Made by a program: the position numbers and the translations under genes. Positions 23,726 through 32,202 of a stretch of 32,587 bases of DNA are shown one piece after another (position 1 is the stretch's first letter; every line of letters begins with the position of its first letter). Source of the stretch: Nakamurella sp. GTDB lineage: Bacteria > Actinomycetota > Actinomycetes > Mycobacteriales > Nakamurellaceae. The notes under the pieces are model-generated. The model was not told where the DNA came from, ran no database searches, and was given only the letters and a program-made list of their open reading frames with translations. The stretch is taken from NCBI GenBank assembly GCA_017848755.1, contig JAFIHI010000147.1, positions 1 through 32,587 on the forward strand, in the 5' to 3' direction.

Positions 23726-26017
23726 CGCGGGGCGCGGGGATTCCTCGCGGATGCCCCAGGGGGAGCCGTGCTCGGCGAGGAGGCCGAGGAACGGCTGGGC
23801 TGGGAAGGCCTCTGGTCCGAGAACGCCCGCGCCGGACCAGGTCCCGTTCGCGATGAGCTCGAGTGCGATCACCGGGCACACCGCCGTCTGCCACACCACC
23901 GCCTGCGAGCCGTATTCGCGCATGGACCAGTCGTTGTCCACCACGTGATAGAGGTACACCTCGCGGGGTTCGCTGTCGGTGCCGAGGCCGCGGACCCAGG
24001 TGCCAGCGCAGGTTTTGCCGTGCATCTTGTCGCCGAGGGTCGCGGGGTCCGGCAGCAAGGCGGCGATGACGTCGCGCGGGGACACGGCCACGTCGCCGAC
24101 CTGAACCTTCTCAACCTTGTCGATGCCGAGAGTGTGCTGCATCTTGAGCATCTCGATGAATTCGCGGCCGAGCCCGTACTTGAACGTCACCCGGCCCACG
24201 TCGATCCAGCGTGGGATCAGCAGCACCTCTTCGTGTTCCACGTTGACGCACTCGACTTCGCCGATGCCCTCCGGGAAGTCGAATACCTCTGGCTCGCTGA
24301 ACGGCGCCGTGGTGAAATGCCCGCGGCCCTTCTCGAAGATCACTGGTGGATTGAGGCATTCCTCGATCGTCGTCCAGATGGAGAACGTCGGCGCGAACGA
24401 ATAACCCTCGACCTCCAGGTTGCCGCCGTCGCGCACGCCGATCTCGTCAATGCGCGAGAACAGGTGATCCGCAGCATATCTCGCGAACACATCCGATAGG
24501 CCCGGCTCGACGCCCATTCCGACCAGGGCGAGCCGGCCGGACTTCTCCCAGGCGTCGGCCATCGCGAACTGCTCGTCGCCGAGCTTCACACCGGGAACGT
24601 GGTAGGGATCGGTGGGATGCGGCTGGGACAGCGACATCGCCATGTCCAAGTAGTGCACACCGCAGTCGAGGGCCGCCGTGAAGAGCGGCATGACGAACCG
24701 CGGGTCCGTGGCGTTGAGCAGCACATCGCACTCGTACCGCTTGAGAAGCCCTGCGACGGCGTCGATATCGGTCGCATCGACCTGTGCGGCGACGAACCGG
24801 CCGTCGGCCACGCGGTCCACGCAGTGCTGGGCCCGGCCGAGGTTGTAGTCCGCGACGACCATGGCATCCAGGTAGTCGCGGCGCGCCGCCGTGACCGCGA
24901 TCGCCGAACCGACTCCCCCGGCCCCGACCAGCAGCACACGGAGTTTCCCGGACGGCTTGCCGGCCGCGGACTGCGTCATCCCCGAGGTCTTACCCGACCC
25001 CATACCGGATCGGCCCGACAAAACGGGAACTGTTTCATCCCAACGTGTTCCGTTAGCCGCATCGACCCGCCGGCGGGCGACTCCGGATAGCGTCTCGACG
25101 ACGACCCGGTTCGCCAGCAGGGCGGTGACATCGGAGTGGTCGTAGGACGGGGCGACCTCGACGATCTCCATGCCGACCAGGTTCGAATCCCGCCCGATCC
25201 GGCGGACCGCGTCGAGCAACTGCCGGGAGGTCAGCCCACCGGGCTCCGGCGTACCGGTTCCGGGGGCGGTGCCGGGATCGACCACATCGATATCGACGGA
25301 CAGGAACACACCGTCGGAGTCACGACCGGCGACCTCGAGGGCCTCGGCCAGCACATCGTCCAGCCCCCGGGCCCCGATCTCGGCCATCTCGAAGGAGCGG
25401 ATGCCTTGCCGCGCCATCCATGCCAGCGTCTGCGGCTCCGGCCAATACCCGCGCAGGCCCACCTGCACGAACCGCTCGCCGGCCAAGGCACCCGATTCGA
25501 TGAGCCGCCGGAAGGGCTGCCCGTGCCCGTACAGCGAACCGAACTCCACATCGCCGGTGTCTGCGTGGGCGTCGAAGTGGATCACCGAGATGCGGCCGGA
25601 CCCATAGTGTTCCGCGAGCGCCTGCACATCGGCCATCGCCGTGGTGTGGTCCCCACCGAGCACCACCGGGATAGCACCCGCGCCGAGGACGGTCGTCACG
25701 GCGCCGCGCAAGGCGGCCAGCGCGCGGTGGATCTCGCCGGGCGGCATGGTGACGTCGCCGGCATCGCACACCGGGAGATCGGTCAGCGGATCGACGCGCA
25801 GCGCCAGGTGCGGGCGAGCGCCGTCGTGCGGCAGATAGCACGCAGCGCGGATCGCACCTGGGCCGAAACGCGCGCCGGAGCGGTAGGACACCCCGGAGTC
25901 GAACGGCGCACCGAGCACTACGGCGCCCCCGGCGGGAAGCGTCCCGGGGTCGCCGAGGTCGCAGCGCGGCACGCCGAGGAAGGTGTAGTCCGGGCCGAAC
26001 ATGATCCGATCGGACAT
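23720..26017 (-). CDS. Fusion protein: agmatinase-family ureohydrolase + saccharopine dehydrogenase-like reductase
   Basis: One uninterrupted 765-residue frame joins two enzymes. Residues 1 to about 322 are an arginase/agmatinase-family domain with the full dimanganese ligand set: H124 (GGDHTT), D149, H151 and D153 (FDAHADTG), D242 and D244 (SVDIDVVDP). A linker rich in Ser, Gly and Lys (about 333-357) leads into a saccharopine-dehydrogenase-type domain. That domain starts with the Rossmann segment LRVLLVGAGGVGSAIAVTAA (359-378) and includes LLNATDPRF, HYLDMAM, GMGVEPGLSDVFARYAA and the C-terminal ECVNVEHEEVLLIPR. The second family includes Lys9-type, carboxynorspermidine and homospermidine enzymes. 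An ATG at 24979 (residue 347) could start the second domain alone, but its ribosome site is weak. GGAGG precedes the first ATG. The Pot transporter and PuuB-like oxidase upstream place it in polyamine metabolism. The product of agmatinase, putrescine, could be the substrate of the second domain. Confidence 0.9.
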   Translation of the reverse strand: MSDRIMFGPDYTFLGVPRCDLGDPGTLPAGGAVVLGAPFDSGVSYRSGARFGPGAIRAACYLPHDGARPHLALRVDPLTDLPVCDAGDVTMPPGEIHRALAALRGAVTTVLGAGAIPVVLGGDHTTAMADVQALAEHYGSGRISVIHFDAHADTGDVEFGSLYGHGQPFRRLIESGALAGERFVQVGLRGYWPEPQTLAWMARQGIRSFEMAEIGARGLDDVLAEALEVAGRDSDGVFLSVDIDVVDPGTAPGTGTPEPGGLTSRQLLDAVRRIGRDSNLVGMEIVEVAPSYDHSDVTALLANRVVVETLSGVARRRVDAANGTRWDETVPVLSGRSGMGSGKTSGMTQSAAGKPSGKLRVLLVGAGGVGSAIAVTAARRDYLDAMVVADYNLGRAQHCVDRVADGRFVAAQVDATDIDAVAGLLKRYECDVLLNATDPRFVMPLFTAALDCGVHYLDMAMSLSQPHPTDPYHVPGVKLGDEQFAMADAWEKSGRLALVGMGVEPGLSDVFARYAADHLFSRIDEIGVRDGGNLEVEGYSFAPTFSIWTTIEECLNPPVIFEKGRGHFTTAPFSEPEVFDFPEGIGEVECVNVEHEEVLLIPRWIDVGRVTFKYGLGREFIEMLKMQHTLGIDKVEKVQVGDVAVSPRDVIAALLPDPATLGDKMHGKTCAGTWVRGLGTDSEPREVYLYHVVDNDWSMREYGSQAVVWQTAVCPVIALELIANGTWSGAGVLGPEAFPAQPFLGLLAEHGSPWGIREESPRPAV

Positions 26018-26044
26018 GGCGCGAGCCTCCAGTGAGGAATCTAG

Positions 26045-27463
26045 TTAAGAATCAAAGCCGAGGCCGAAGCGGTCCAGAGTTCGCAGCCACAGGTTGCGCT
26101 TCCCCTGGTTCGCGTCGGCACGCGCGATGGACCACCGCGTCAGCTGCACGACGGCGGACCGCAGCGGTTCCGGCGGGAACGGGATCGGTTTGGACCGAAC
26201 GGTTTTCAGGCTGGTGAGCTCGGTCTCCTGGCCGGAGAGCAGGTCCAGCATCACCTGCGCACCGAAACGCGTCGCGCCGACGCCGAGACCGGTATATCCG
26301 GTGGCATGGGCGACCCGGCCGCCGTAGGCGGATCCGAAGAAGGGGAAGAACCGGGAACACGTGTCGATCACGCCGCCCCAGGTGTTGGTGAAGCGGATCC
26401 CGTCGAGTTGCGGGAAGGTGTCGAAGAAGTGCTCGGCCAGCCGTTGGAACGTCGCCGGGCGTTGGGTGAGGGCGGAATCGATCCGGCCGGCAAAGTGGTA
26501 GATCGCGTCGTAACCGCCCCAGATGATGCAGTTGTCGTCGGTGAGCCGGTAGTAGTGGAACTGGTTTCCGGCATCGCCCACCCCCTGCCGGTGCCTCCAG
26601 CCGATCGATTCGAGCTGCGCCGGCGACAGCGGTTCGGTCGCCATGACGTAGTCGTACACCGGGATGATGTACGGCCGCACCCGTTTGAGCAACGAGGGAA
26701 ACGCGTTGGTGCCCAGCGCAACTCGGTCCGCCCGGACCGTGCCCGCGGAGGTGGTGAGCACCATCTGGTTGCCGTCCGCATACAGCGCGTCGACGTGCGA
26801 GTGCTCGTATATCTCCACGCCGAGCGACCGGCAGGCGTCCGCAAGGCCCCAGGCCAGCCGCGCCGGGTCCACTAGGACCGTGCCGTCCTTGCGCCAGGTG
26901 CCGCCCAGGTAGGTCGGCGAGTTCAGTTCGGCCCGGATGCCGTCACGATCGAGCAGGACCACATCGTCGCCGAAGTCGAGCTGGCGCTTGTAGTCCGCTT
27001 CGATGTCCTCCACCTGGTAGGGCTGGGTCGCGACGAGCAGTTCCCCGGTCTTCTCGAGTTTGCAGTCGATGTCGAACTTCTCGACCGTCTCGATGACGCC
27101 GGCTAGGTTCTCACGGCCCAGCCGTTCCAGTCGCGGAACGTCGCGCGGGTACCAGTCCATGCCGTTGGCCTGACCGTGCGTCAGTGAGGCGGAACAGAAT
27201 CCGCCGTTCCGCCCGGATGCCGCCCATCCGATGGTGCGGCCCTCCAACAGAACAACGTGACGGGACGGATCCCGCTGCTTGGCGAGCAGCGCGGTCCACA
27301 GGCCGGAGTATCCACCCCCCACCACGGCGAGGTCGGTTCGGATGGTGCCGGTGAGCGGCGCTGATGCTTCGGGCCGGTCGTTGTCGTCCAGCCACCAGCA
27401 GGTGGGTTCGGCGTCAGCCAATGCCGCTGCGGCCCGGGGATCCCGGGCCGGGTGCGGTGCCAT
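26045..27463 (-). CDS. FAD-dependent amine oxidoreductase, PuuB-like (DAO family)
   Basis: Flavoprotein of 472 residues in the gamma-glutamylputrescine oxidase/DAO group. The N-terminus carries CWWLDDN, the FAD motif VVGGGYSGLWTALLAK (48-63) and ASGRNGGFCS after strand two. The C-terminal TNTWGGVIDTCSRFFPFFG and ATGYTGLGVGATRFGAQVM complete the FAD and active-site region. AAGGAG precedes the ATG at 27463. It lies between potC and the agmatinase fusion on the same strand (27-base gap to the fusion), so it should oxidise putrescine, a gamma-glutamyl derivative or another polyamine. No gamma-glutamylputrescine synthetase is visible here, so direct polyamine oxidation or a synthetase elsewhere are both possible. 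Confidence 0.88.
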   Translation of the reverse strand: MAPHPARDPRAAAALADAEPTCWWLDDNDRPEASAPLTGTIRTDLAVVGGGYSGLWTALLAKQRDPSRHVVLLEGRTIGWAASGRNGGFCSASLTHGQANGMDWYPRDVPRLERLGRENLAGVIETVEKFDIDCKLEKTGELLVATQPYQVEDIEADYKRQLDFGDDVVLLDRDGIRAELNSPTYLGGTWRKDGTVLVDPARLAWGLADACRSLGVEIYEHSHVDALYADGNQMVLTTSAGTVRADRVALGTNAFPSLLKRVRPYIIPVYDYVMATEPLSPAQLESIGWRHRQGVGDAGNQFHYYRLTDDNCIIWGGYDAIYHFAGRIDSALTQRPATFQRLAEHFFDTFPQLDGIRFTNTWGGVIDTCSRFFPFFGSAYGGRVAHATGYTGLGVGATRFGAQVMLDLLSGQETELTSLKTVRSKPIPFPPEPLRSAVVQLTRWSIARADANQGKRNLWLRTLDRFGLGFDS

Positions 27464-27550
27464 GATGCTCCTTCGAGTCAGAGGTGTGCCAGATGCAGAT
27501 CCGGACCGGCGGCTGGCACGTCACCCGCCGGGTTGTCATGGATCAGCCTC

Positions 27551-28393
27551 TCACCTCGCCCGGAGCTTACCGATCAGCCGGCCCAGCACGACCAGGATGA
27601 GGGCGACCAGCAGCATGGCCGTGCCGACGACGTTAATCTGCACGGGGAGCGCCCGCTGGTAGGCGCCCCAGACGAACATCGGGAAGGTGACGGTCTGGCC
27701 GGCATTGAAGTTGGTGATGATGAAATCGTCGAAGCTGAGCGAGAACGACAGCATCGCACCCGACACGATGCCCGGCAGAACCAGCGGCCACGTCACTTTC
27801 GTGAAAGTTTGAACCCGATTCGCGTACAAGTCCATGGCGGCCTGTTCGAGTCGCGGGTCCATGCCCGCAAGGCGCGCCTTCACAGTGACGATCACGAAGC
27901 TCACGCAGAACATGACATGCGCGATGAAGATCGTGGTCTGCCCGAGCGGCATGCCCAGGTTGATGAACAGGGTCAGCAGACTGGAGCCGGCGACCACCTC
28001 GGGCGTCGCCATCGGCAGGAACACCAGCAGATTGGCGACCGCCCGGCCGCGAAAACGATGCCGTGCCATGGCAAATGCCGCGAGCGTGCCGAGGATCGTG
28101 GCGACAATCGTGGCGAGGACGCCGATCTTGAGGCTGACGAGCAGCGCATCGCACATGCCCGATATGCCGCACGGATCGGCCCATGCGCTGAACGAAAACC
28201 GAACCCAGGTGTAGTTGAACCGCCCGGTGGGATCGTTGAACGAGAACAGGACGACCACGAAAATCGGCACGAAAAGGTAGATCAGGGCGAGGATCCCGAA
28301 CATGGTCACGAGATGTTCGCGGATCCATCGCCCGGCGCCGCTGTGCTGCCGCGGGGTCGTGGGCCGGTGCACGCCGGCCGTCATCGTCGTCAT
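27551..28393 (-). CDS. potC: Spermidine/putrescine ABC transporter permease PotC
   Basis: Inner-membrane permease of 280 residues with six predicted hydrophobic segments: near residues 35-58 (FGILALIYLFVPIFVVVLF), then around VLATIVATILGTLAAFA, FLPMATPEVVAGSSLLTLFI, FIAHVMFCVSFVIVTV, SGAMLSFSLSFDDFIITNF and AMLLVALILVVLG. The cytoplasmic EAA loop that contacts the ATPase reads ANRVQTFTKVTWPLVLPGI. DDFIITNF is typical of PotC and its relatives. The ATG at 28393 directly abuts the potB stop. The order potD-potA-potB-potC and the amine enzymes downstream support polyamine import. Confidence 0.9.
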   Translation of the reverse strand: MTTMTAGVHRPTTPRQHSGAGRWIREHLVTMFGILALIYLFVPIFVVVLFSFNDPTGRFNYTWVRFSFSAWADPCGISGMCDALLVSLKIGVLATIVATILGTLAAFAMARHRFRGRAVANLLVFLPMATPEVVAGSSLLTLFINLGMPLGQTTIFIAHVMFCVSFVIVTVKARLAGMDPRLEQAAMDLYANRVQTFTKVTWPLVLPGIVSGAMLSFSLSFDDFIITNFNAGQTVTFPMFVWGAYQRALPVQINVVGTAMLLVALILVVLGRLIGKLRAR

Positions 28394-29320
28394 CTAGACC
28401 AGCTCCTCGGTTCCGGCCCGCTTCACGTAGACCGAGACCAGCACGATGATGGCCACCATCAGCACCAGCGAGAGCGCCGCCGCCTGCGGATACTGGCGCT
28501 GCTGCAGGAAGAGGCTGTCGATGGCATTGCCCGCCATCGTGTTGGAGATTGTGCCGAGGAACTGCTGGTTGACATAGTCGCCGGCCGCTGGGATGAAGGT
28601 GAGCAGTGTGCCCCCGACCACGCCGGGCAGCGACAACGGCCAGGTCACCTTCCAGAACGTCGTCCAGGAATTCGCATACAGGTCCTCCGACGCCTTCAGC
28701 AGCCCCCGGTCGATCTTCTCCAGCGAGTTGTACAGCGGCAGCGTCATAAACGGCAGGAAGTTGTAGGCGAGACCGATGACGACGGCTAACCCCGTTGCCA
28801 ACACGCGGCCCTGCGTCATGCCGAGGGCATCCGTCAGGTGCATCAGGCCGGTGGCCTTCATGAAGGACACCACGGGGCCTTCGTCGGCGAGGATCTGCCG
28901 CCAGGCGAGGGTGCGGATCAGGAACGACGTGAAGAACGGCGCGACGACCAGCGTGAGCATCAGCGTCCGGAAGCGACCGGCCTTGAACGCGATCGTATAG
29001 GCCAGCGGGTACGCGATGAGAAGGGCGAGAACCGTTGCGCCGGCGGCATATCCGAAGGAACGCGCGAACTGCGGCCAGTACTGCGACAGCACCTCGCCGT
29101 AGGTGGGCCAGTGCCAGGTCAGCGTGTAGCCCTGTTCGAGCGAACCGGTCTGCAATGACGTGGTGGCCAGGGTGAGCGTCGGCAGGACGTAGAAGACGAT
29201 GAGCGCCAGCCCCGCCGGCAGGAGCAGGAAGTAGGGGGTGAACTTGCTGCGGCTGGACGGTGTGGGCCCGGCGCTCGGCGCGTGGTGGCCGCCGGCCGGA
29301 AGCGCCGCGGCGATGCTCAT
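28394..29320 (-). CDS. potB: Spermidine/putrescine ABC transporter permease PotB
   Basis: Permease partner of PotC, 308 residues, with six membrane segments starting at FLLLPAGLALIVFYVLPTL. The next include AGATVLALLIAYPLAYTIAF, LTLVVAPFFTSFLIRTLAW and LAVVIGLAYNFLPFMTLPLY. The EAA loop reads ANSWTTFWKVTWPLSLPGV, and AAGDYVNQQFLG is a typical PotB stretch. I chose the ATG at 29320 (MSIAAALPAGG), which follows a GAGGCGG-type site and overlaps as ATGA the stop of a 29-codon ORF that begins just after potA. The potB frame remains open upstream but there encodes only Arg/Ser/His-rich repeat sequence, so a longer start is unlikely. Confidence 0.9.
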   Translation of the reverse strand: MSIAAALPAGGHHAPSAGPTPSSRSKFTPYFLLLPAGLALIVFYVLPTLTLATTSLQTGSLEQGYTLTWHWPTYGEVLSQYWPQFARSFGYAAGATVLALLIAYPLAYTIAFKAGRFRTLMLTLVVAPFFTSFLIRTLAWRQILADEGPVVSFMKATGLMHLTDALGMTQGRVLATGLAVVIGLAYNFLPFMTLPLYNSLEKIDRGLLKASEDLYANSWTTFWKVTWPLSLPGVVGGTLLTFIPAAGDYVNQQFLGTISNTMAGNAIDSLFLQQRQYPQAAALSLVLMVAIIVLVSVYVKRAGTEELV

Positions 29321-29406
29321 CGACCGCCGCCTCGCGTCATGCCGATCGCTGCGCCAGAGATCGCTGCGCCGGAGATCGCTGCGGTGCGGATCACTGCGGT
29401 GCCCAT
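29317..29406 (-). CDS. Possible 29-residue repeat peptide or coupling ORF between potA and potB
   Basis: The ATG at 29406 lies two bases after the potA stop, and the TGA at 29319-29317 overlaps the potB ATG. The peptide reads MGTAVIRTAAISGAAISGA and ends AIGMTRGGGR. Its AAISG units come from the 15-bp DNA repeat below. The exact fit at both ends suggests ribosomes pass through it from potA to potB, in effect a translated spacer. It may instead be a chance frame within an expanded repeat. I know of no family match. Confidence 0.35.
   Translation of the reverse strand: MGTAVIRTAAISGAAISGAAIGMTRGGGR
29344..29403. repeat. Four 15-bp tandem units between potA and potB
   Basis: The unit GATCGCTGCGCCAGA recurs four times (29344, 29359, 29374, 29389), the first two nearly identical and the last two drifting. 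A 15-bp period keeps reading frames, so the spacer can change length without breaking coupling of the 29-codon frame. Confidence 0.8.
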
Positions 29407-29408
29407 GG

Positions 29409-30578
29409 CTACTGGGCCTCCGGGTCGTCCATGCCTGACCGGACGTCCTGCGAGCCGTCCAGAGCGAAGGTGTGCAGCGCGTCCCAGTGCAACACAACTT
29501 CCGCACCCGGCCGGACCAGCGCCGTGCCGGTGTTCTGGCTGAACACCGTGAGCTCCTGGCCGCCGGCCACCGTTACCTGGTACTGCGTCGACACGCCGAT
29601 GAAGGAAGCGTCGCTCACCCGCCCGGTCACCGAGTTGTGACCGCTCGGCACCGTCGCCGCCGGCGCGCCGATCTCTTCGACCTGGATCTTCTCCGGCCGC
29701 ACACCGACCAGACAGTCGGCACCGCTCGCGCTGCACCGGCCTGCCGGGATGCGGACCGTCCCGGCGGAGGTGGCCGCCGTGATCCAGTCACCGTCACGAC
29801 CGGACACGGTGCCGCGCAAGAGATTCGACTGACCGAGGAAGTTCGCCACGAACACCGACACCGGGTTCTCATAGAGCTGCGCGGGCTCCCCCAGTTGCTC
29901 CACGTGCCCGGCGTTCATCACCGCGATCGTGTCGGCCATCGTCATGGCCTCTTCCTGATCGTGGGTGACGTGGATGAAGGTGATGCCGACCTCGGTCTGG
30001 ATCTTCTTGAGCTCCAGCTGCATCTGCCGGCGCAGTTTCAGGTCCAGCGCGCCGAGCGGTTCGTCGAGGAGCAGCACCTGCGGCTTGTTGACCAGCGCAC
30101 GCACCACGGCGACCCGCTGCTGCTGCCCGCCCGACAGCTGCGTCGGTTTGCGTTCGGCGAGGTGTGCGAGCTCGACGAGCTCGAGCATCTCCATGACGCT
30201 CTTCTTAATGTTCTGCTGCCGGCGACGCCGCAGCCCGAACGCCACGTTCTCGAAGATCGACAGGTGCGGGAAGAGCGCGTAGTTCTGGAAGACCGTGTTC
30301 ACCGGCCGCTGGTACGCGCGTCGCCGCGACACGTCGTCACCGTCGATGTAGATCGCACCGGCGGTCGGATCCTCCAGGCCGGCGACCATCCGCAGCGTCG
30401 TCGTCTTGCCGCAACCAGACGGGCCGAGCAGCGCGAAGAACGAACCCTCCGGGACATCCAGGTCGATACCGTCGACAGCGGTGAACGTGCCGTACTTCTT
30501 GACCAGACCGCGGACCTGCAGGCCCGTTCCGGTCACCGTGGCGGAGGCCTCCAACCCCGGTGCAGTAGCCGTCGTCAT
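29409..30578 (-). CDS. potA: Spermidine/putrescine ABC transporter ATP-binding protein PotA
   Basis: ATPase subunit of 389 residues. It has Walker A GPSGCGKTTT, Q-loop VFQNYALFPH, signature LSGGQQQRVAVVRAL, Walker B VLLLDEPLGALD and H-loop HVTHDQEEA. The C-terminal TOBE/MOI-type regulatory domain (VGVRPEKIQVEE, then GRVSDASFIGVSTQYQV) is typical of PotA. Its ATG overlaps the potD stop by four bases (ATGA), so the two are translationally coupled. A 15-bp repeat array and a small ORF separate it from potB. The protein would power uptake of putrescine or spermidine at the membrane. Confidence 0.92.
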   Translation of the reverse strand: MTTATAPGLEASATVTGTGLQVRGLVKKYGTFTAVDGIDLDVPEGSFFALLGPSGCGKTTTLRMVAGLEDPTAGAIYIDGDDVSRRRAYQRPVNTVFQNYALFPHLSIFENVAFGLRRRRQQNIKKSVMEMLELVELAHLAERKPTQLSGGQQQRVAVVRALVNKPQVLLLDEPLGALDLKLRRQMQLELKKIQTEVGITFIHVTHDQEEAMTMADTIAVMNAGHVEQLGEPAQLYENPVSVFVANFLGQSNLLRGTVSGRDGDWITAATSAGTVRIPAGRCSASGADCLVGVRPEKIQVEEIGAPAATVPSGHNSVTGRVSDASFIGVSTQYQVTVAGGQELTVFSQNTGTALVRPGAEVVLHWDALHTFALDGSQDVRSGMDDPEAQ

Positions 30579-31858
30579 GAGCCCATCAGCTTGGAAAACG
30601 CGGCATTGTACCGATTCTCCTGATCCTCGGTCAACGCCATGAAGACGTGCGCCCGCTTCATGACGTCTTCCGACGGGAAGATCAGCGGGTTGTTCGCAAC
30701 GCTGGGATCGCTCTTCAGCAGGGCCTCCTTCGCCCCGACCACCGGCGAGATGTAGTTGACATAGTCCGCGACCTCAGCGGCGATATCCGGCTGGTAGTAG
30801 AAGTTGATCAGCAATTCCGCGTTCTTCTTGTGCTTCGAGCCCTTCGGGATGACGAAGTTGTCGCTCCACAGCGTGCAGCCCTTTTCGGGGAGCACATACT
30901 TCAGGAACGGGTTGTCGGCCTGGAGCTGAACCACGTCGCCGGTCCACGCGGCGCAGGCAGCGATGTCGCCGGACACCAGGCCCTGGGCGTAGTCGTTCCC
31001 GGTGAACTGCCGGATCTGGCCGGCGCTGACGGCCTTCTGCACCTTGGCGACCGCCTCGTCGAACTGGGCGTCCGTGAAATTGCTGCAGTCATAGCCCAGG
31101 TCGAGGAGCACCAGGCCCATCGTGTCGCGCATCTCGGTGAGCAGCGTGACCTTGCCCTTGAGCGCCGGATCGGTCAGCAGCTGATCCATGCTCTCGACGG
31201 GTTTGGTGACCTTCGGGTTGTAGGCGATGCCCGCGAACCCGGACTGCCAGGTGATGGACTGCTTGCGCCCCGGGTCGAAACTGACGTTGAGCAATTCCGG
31301 ATTCAGGTTCTTGAAGTTCGGGATCAGCGAGTGGTCGATATCCTGCAGATAGCCCAGCCGCATCAGCTTCGCCACCATCCAGTCCGTCACCACGAAGACA
31401 TCCGCGGCGATGCTCTGGCCGGCCGCGAGCACGGGCTGGATCTTGGCGAAGTACTGGTTGTTGTCGTTCACGTCTTCGACGTAGGTGACCTTGATACCCG
31501 TGGCCTTCTCGAACTGATCGATGGACGGGTGCTTGTTCGCGTCCTTCGGATCGACGTCGAGGTACTCCGGCCAGCTCGACCACGTCACCGTCTTGTCGGT
31601 GTCCGACAGGTCCGCGACCTCGGCCGACGATGACGAACTCGAGCCCGGCGTTCCCGAGGATTCCGAAGACCCGGACGACGAGGAACTCGACGATCCGGAC
31701 GGCGATCCGCTGGTTCCACCGGTGTTCGTCCCCTTGATGCCGCACGCCGCGAGGAATGCCGCTGTGCTGGCCAGACCCGCTCCGCGGAGGAGGTTCCGGC
31801 GTGTCAGCCCCGCGCGGCCGGCGAGGGCGGGTGGGATGATGGGGTTCTGCTCGTTCAC
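30575..31858 (-). CDS. potD: Spermidine/putrescine-binding lipoprotein PotD (Tat-type lipoprotein signal)
   Basis: Extracytoplasmic solute-binding protein of 427 residues. The N-terminus has a twin-arginine motif (LTRRNLLRGAGLA, R20-R21) and a lipobox ending LAAC with Cys39. An unusually Ser-rich tether follows (about residues 47-80). The binding domain begins near WSSWPEYLDVDP and carries YVEDVNDNNQYFAKI, QSGFAGIAYNP, AAWTGDVVQL and LINFYYQPDIAAEVADYVNY, all typical of PotD/PotF proteins. The GTG at 31858 has GGAGGT five bases upstream; the open frame beyond it has no comparable site. It is the first gene of the minus-strand polyamine operon and overlaps potA by four bases. Confidence 0.92.
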   Translation of the reverse strand: MNEQNPIIPPALAGRAGLTRRNLLRGAGLASTAAFLAACGIKGTNTGGTSGSPSGSSSSSSSGSSESSGTPGSSSSSSAEVADLSDTDKTVTWSSWPEYLDVDPKDANKHPSIDQFEKATGIKVTYVEDVNDNNQYFAKIQPVLAAGQSIAADVFVVTDWMVAKLMRLGYLQDIDHSLIPNFKNLNPELLNVSFDPGRKQSITWQSGFAGIAYNPKVTKPVESMDQLLTDPALKGKVTLLTEMRDTMGLVLLDLGYDCSNFTDAQFDEAVAKVQKAVSAGQIRQFTGNDYAQGLVSGDIAACAAWTGDVVQLQADNPFLKYVLPEKGCTLWSDNFVIPKGSKHKKNAELLINFYYQPDIAAEVADYVNYISPVVGAKEALLKSDPSVANNPLIFPSEDVMKRAHVFMALTEDQENRYNAAFSKLMGS

Positions 31859-32202
31859 GTGCGACCTCCGCGGATGACAACTGGGATTAGCGGCGATCCT
31901 GACACCACTAGGGGCCCGATGGCAAGGGATTTCGTCGTCAACTCGCAAATTCGCAACGAAAATGACATGCGACGGTGATCAGGTGTATGGTGCGGCCATC
32001 GCGCGGCCGAGCCACATCTGCCCAGGCCGGACGGGTGATCGGGAACGAATCCCGATGCGATGGGCACGGCGTCGGCAGGCCGGGAACATTGCTACCTAAT
32101 CCGTTGCATACCGCGGTCACAACGACTGATTACGCAGGTTCTCTCCGTTCGGAGGCACGATATCGCTTGCGTTTGTGACTGCAAGCCCGTCATGATAGGC
32201 GC
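31859..32202. promoter_or_regulatory. Divergent control region between potD and the Lrp/AsnC gene
   Basis: These 344 bases hold no plausible gene and are lower in GC around 31920-31975. TTTCGT and ACGAAA (31930-31961) form a spaced inverted repeat enclosing two copies of TCGCAA, 72-103 bases upstream of potD. Another dyad lies next to the regulator start (separate entry). Promoters for both genes must lie here, but I cannot fix -10 and -35 boxes with confidence. Confidence 0.5.
32165..32186. promoter_or_regulatory. GCTTGC-N10-GCAAGC dyad before the Lrp/AsnC start
   Basis: A 22-bp inverted repeat with 6-bp arms ends 16 bases before the regulator ATG. Lrp/AsnC proteins often repress their own gene from such sites. 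It does not match the E. coli Lrp consensus, which need not apply here. Confidence 0.35.

Noticed and set aside
24943..24979. Separate gene start for the saccharopine dehydrogenase half
   Set aside because: The ATG at 24979 lacks a good ribosome site and no stop separates the halves, so a single fusion is preferred, though internal initiation is not excluded.
27452..28789. Plus-strand frame of 445 codons opposite potC and potB
   Set aside because: The protein is His/Asp/Arg-rich without domains and is antisense to two permeases with clear membrane segments.
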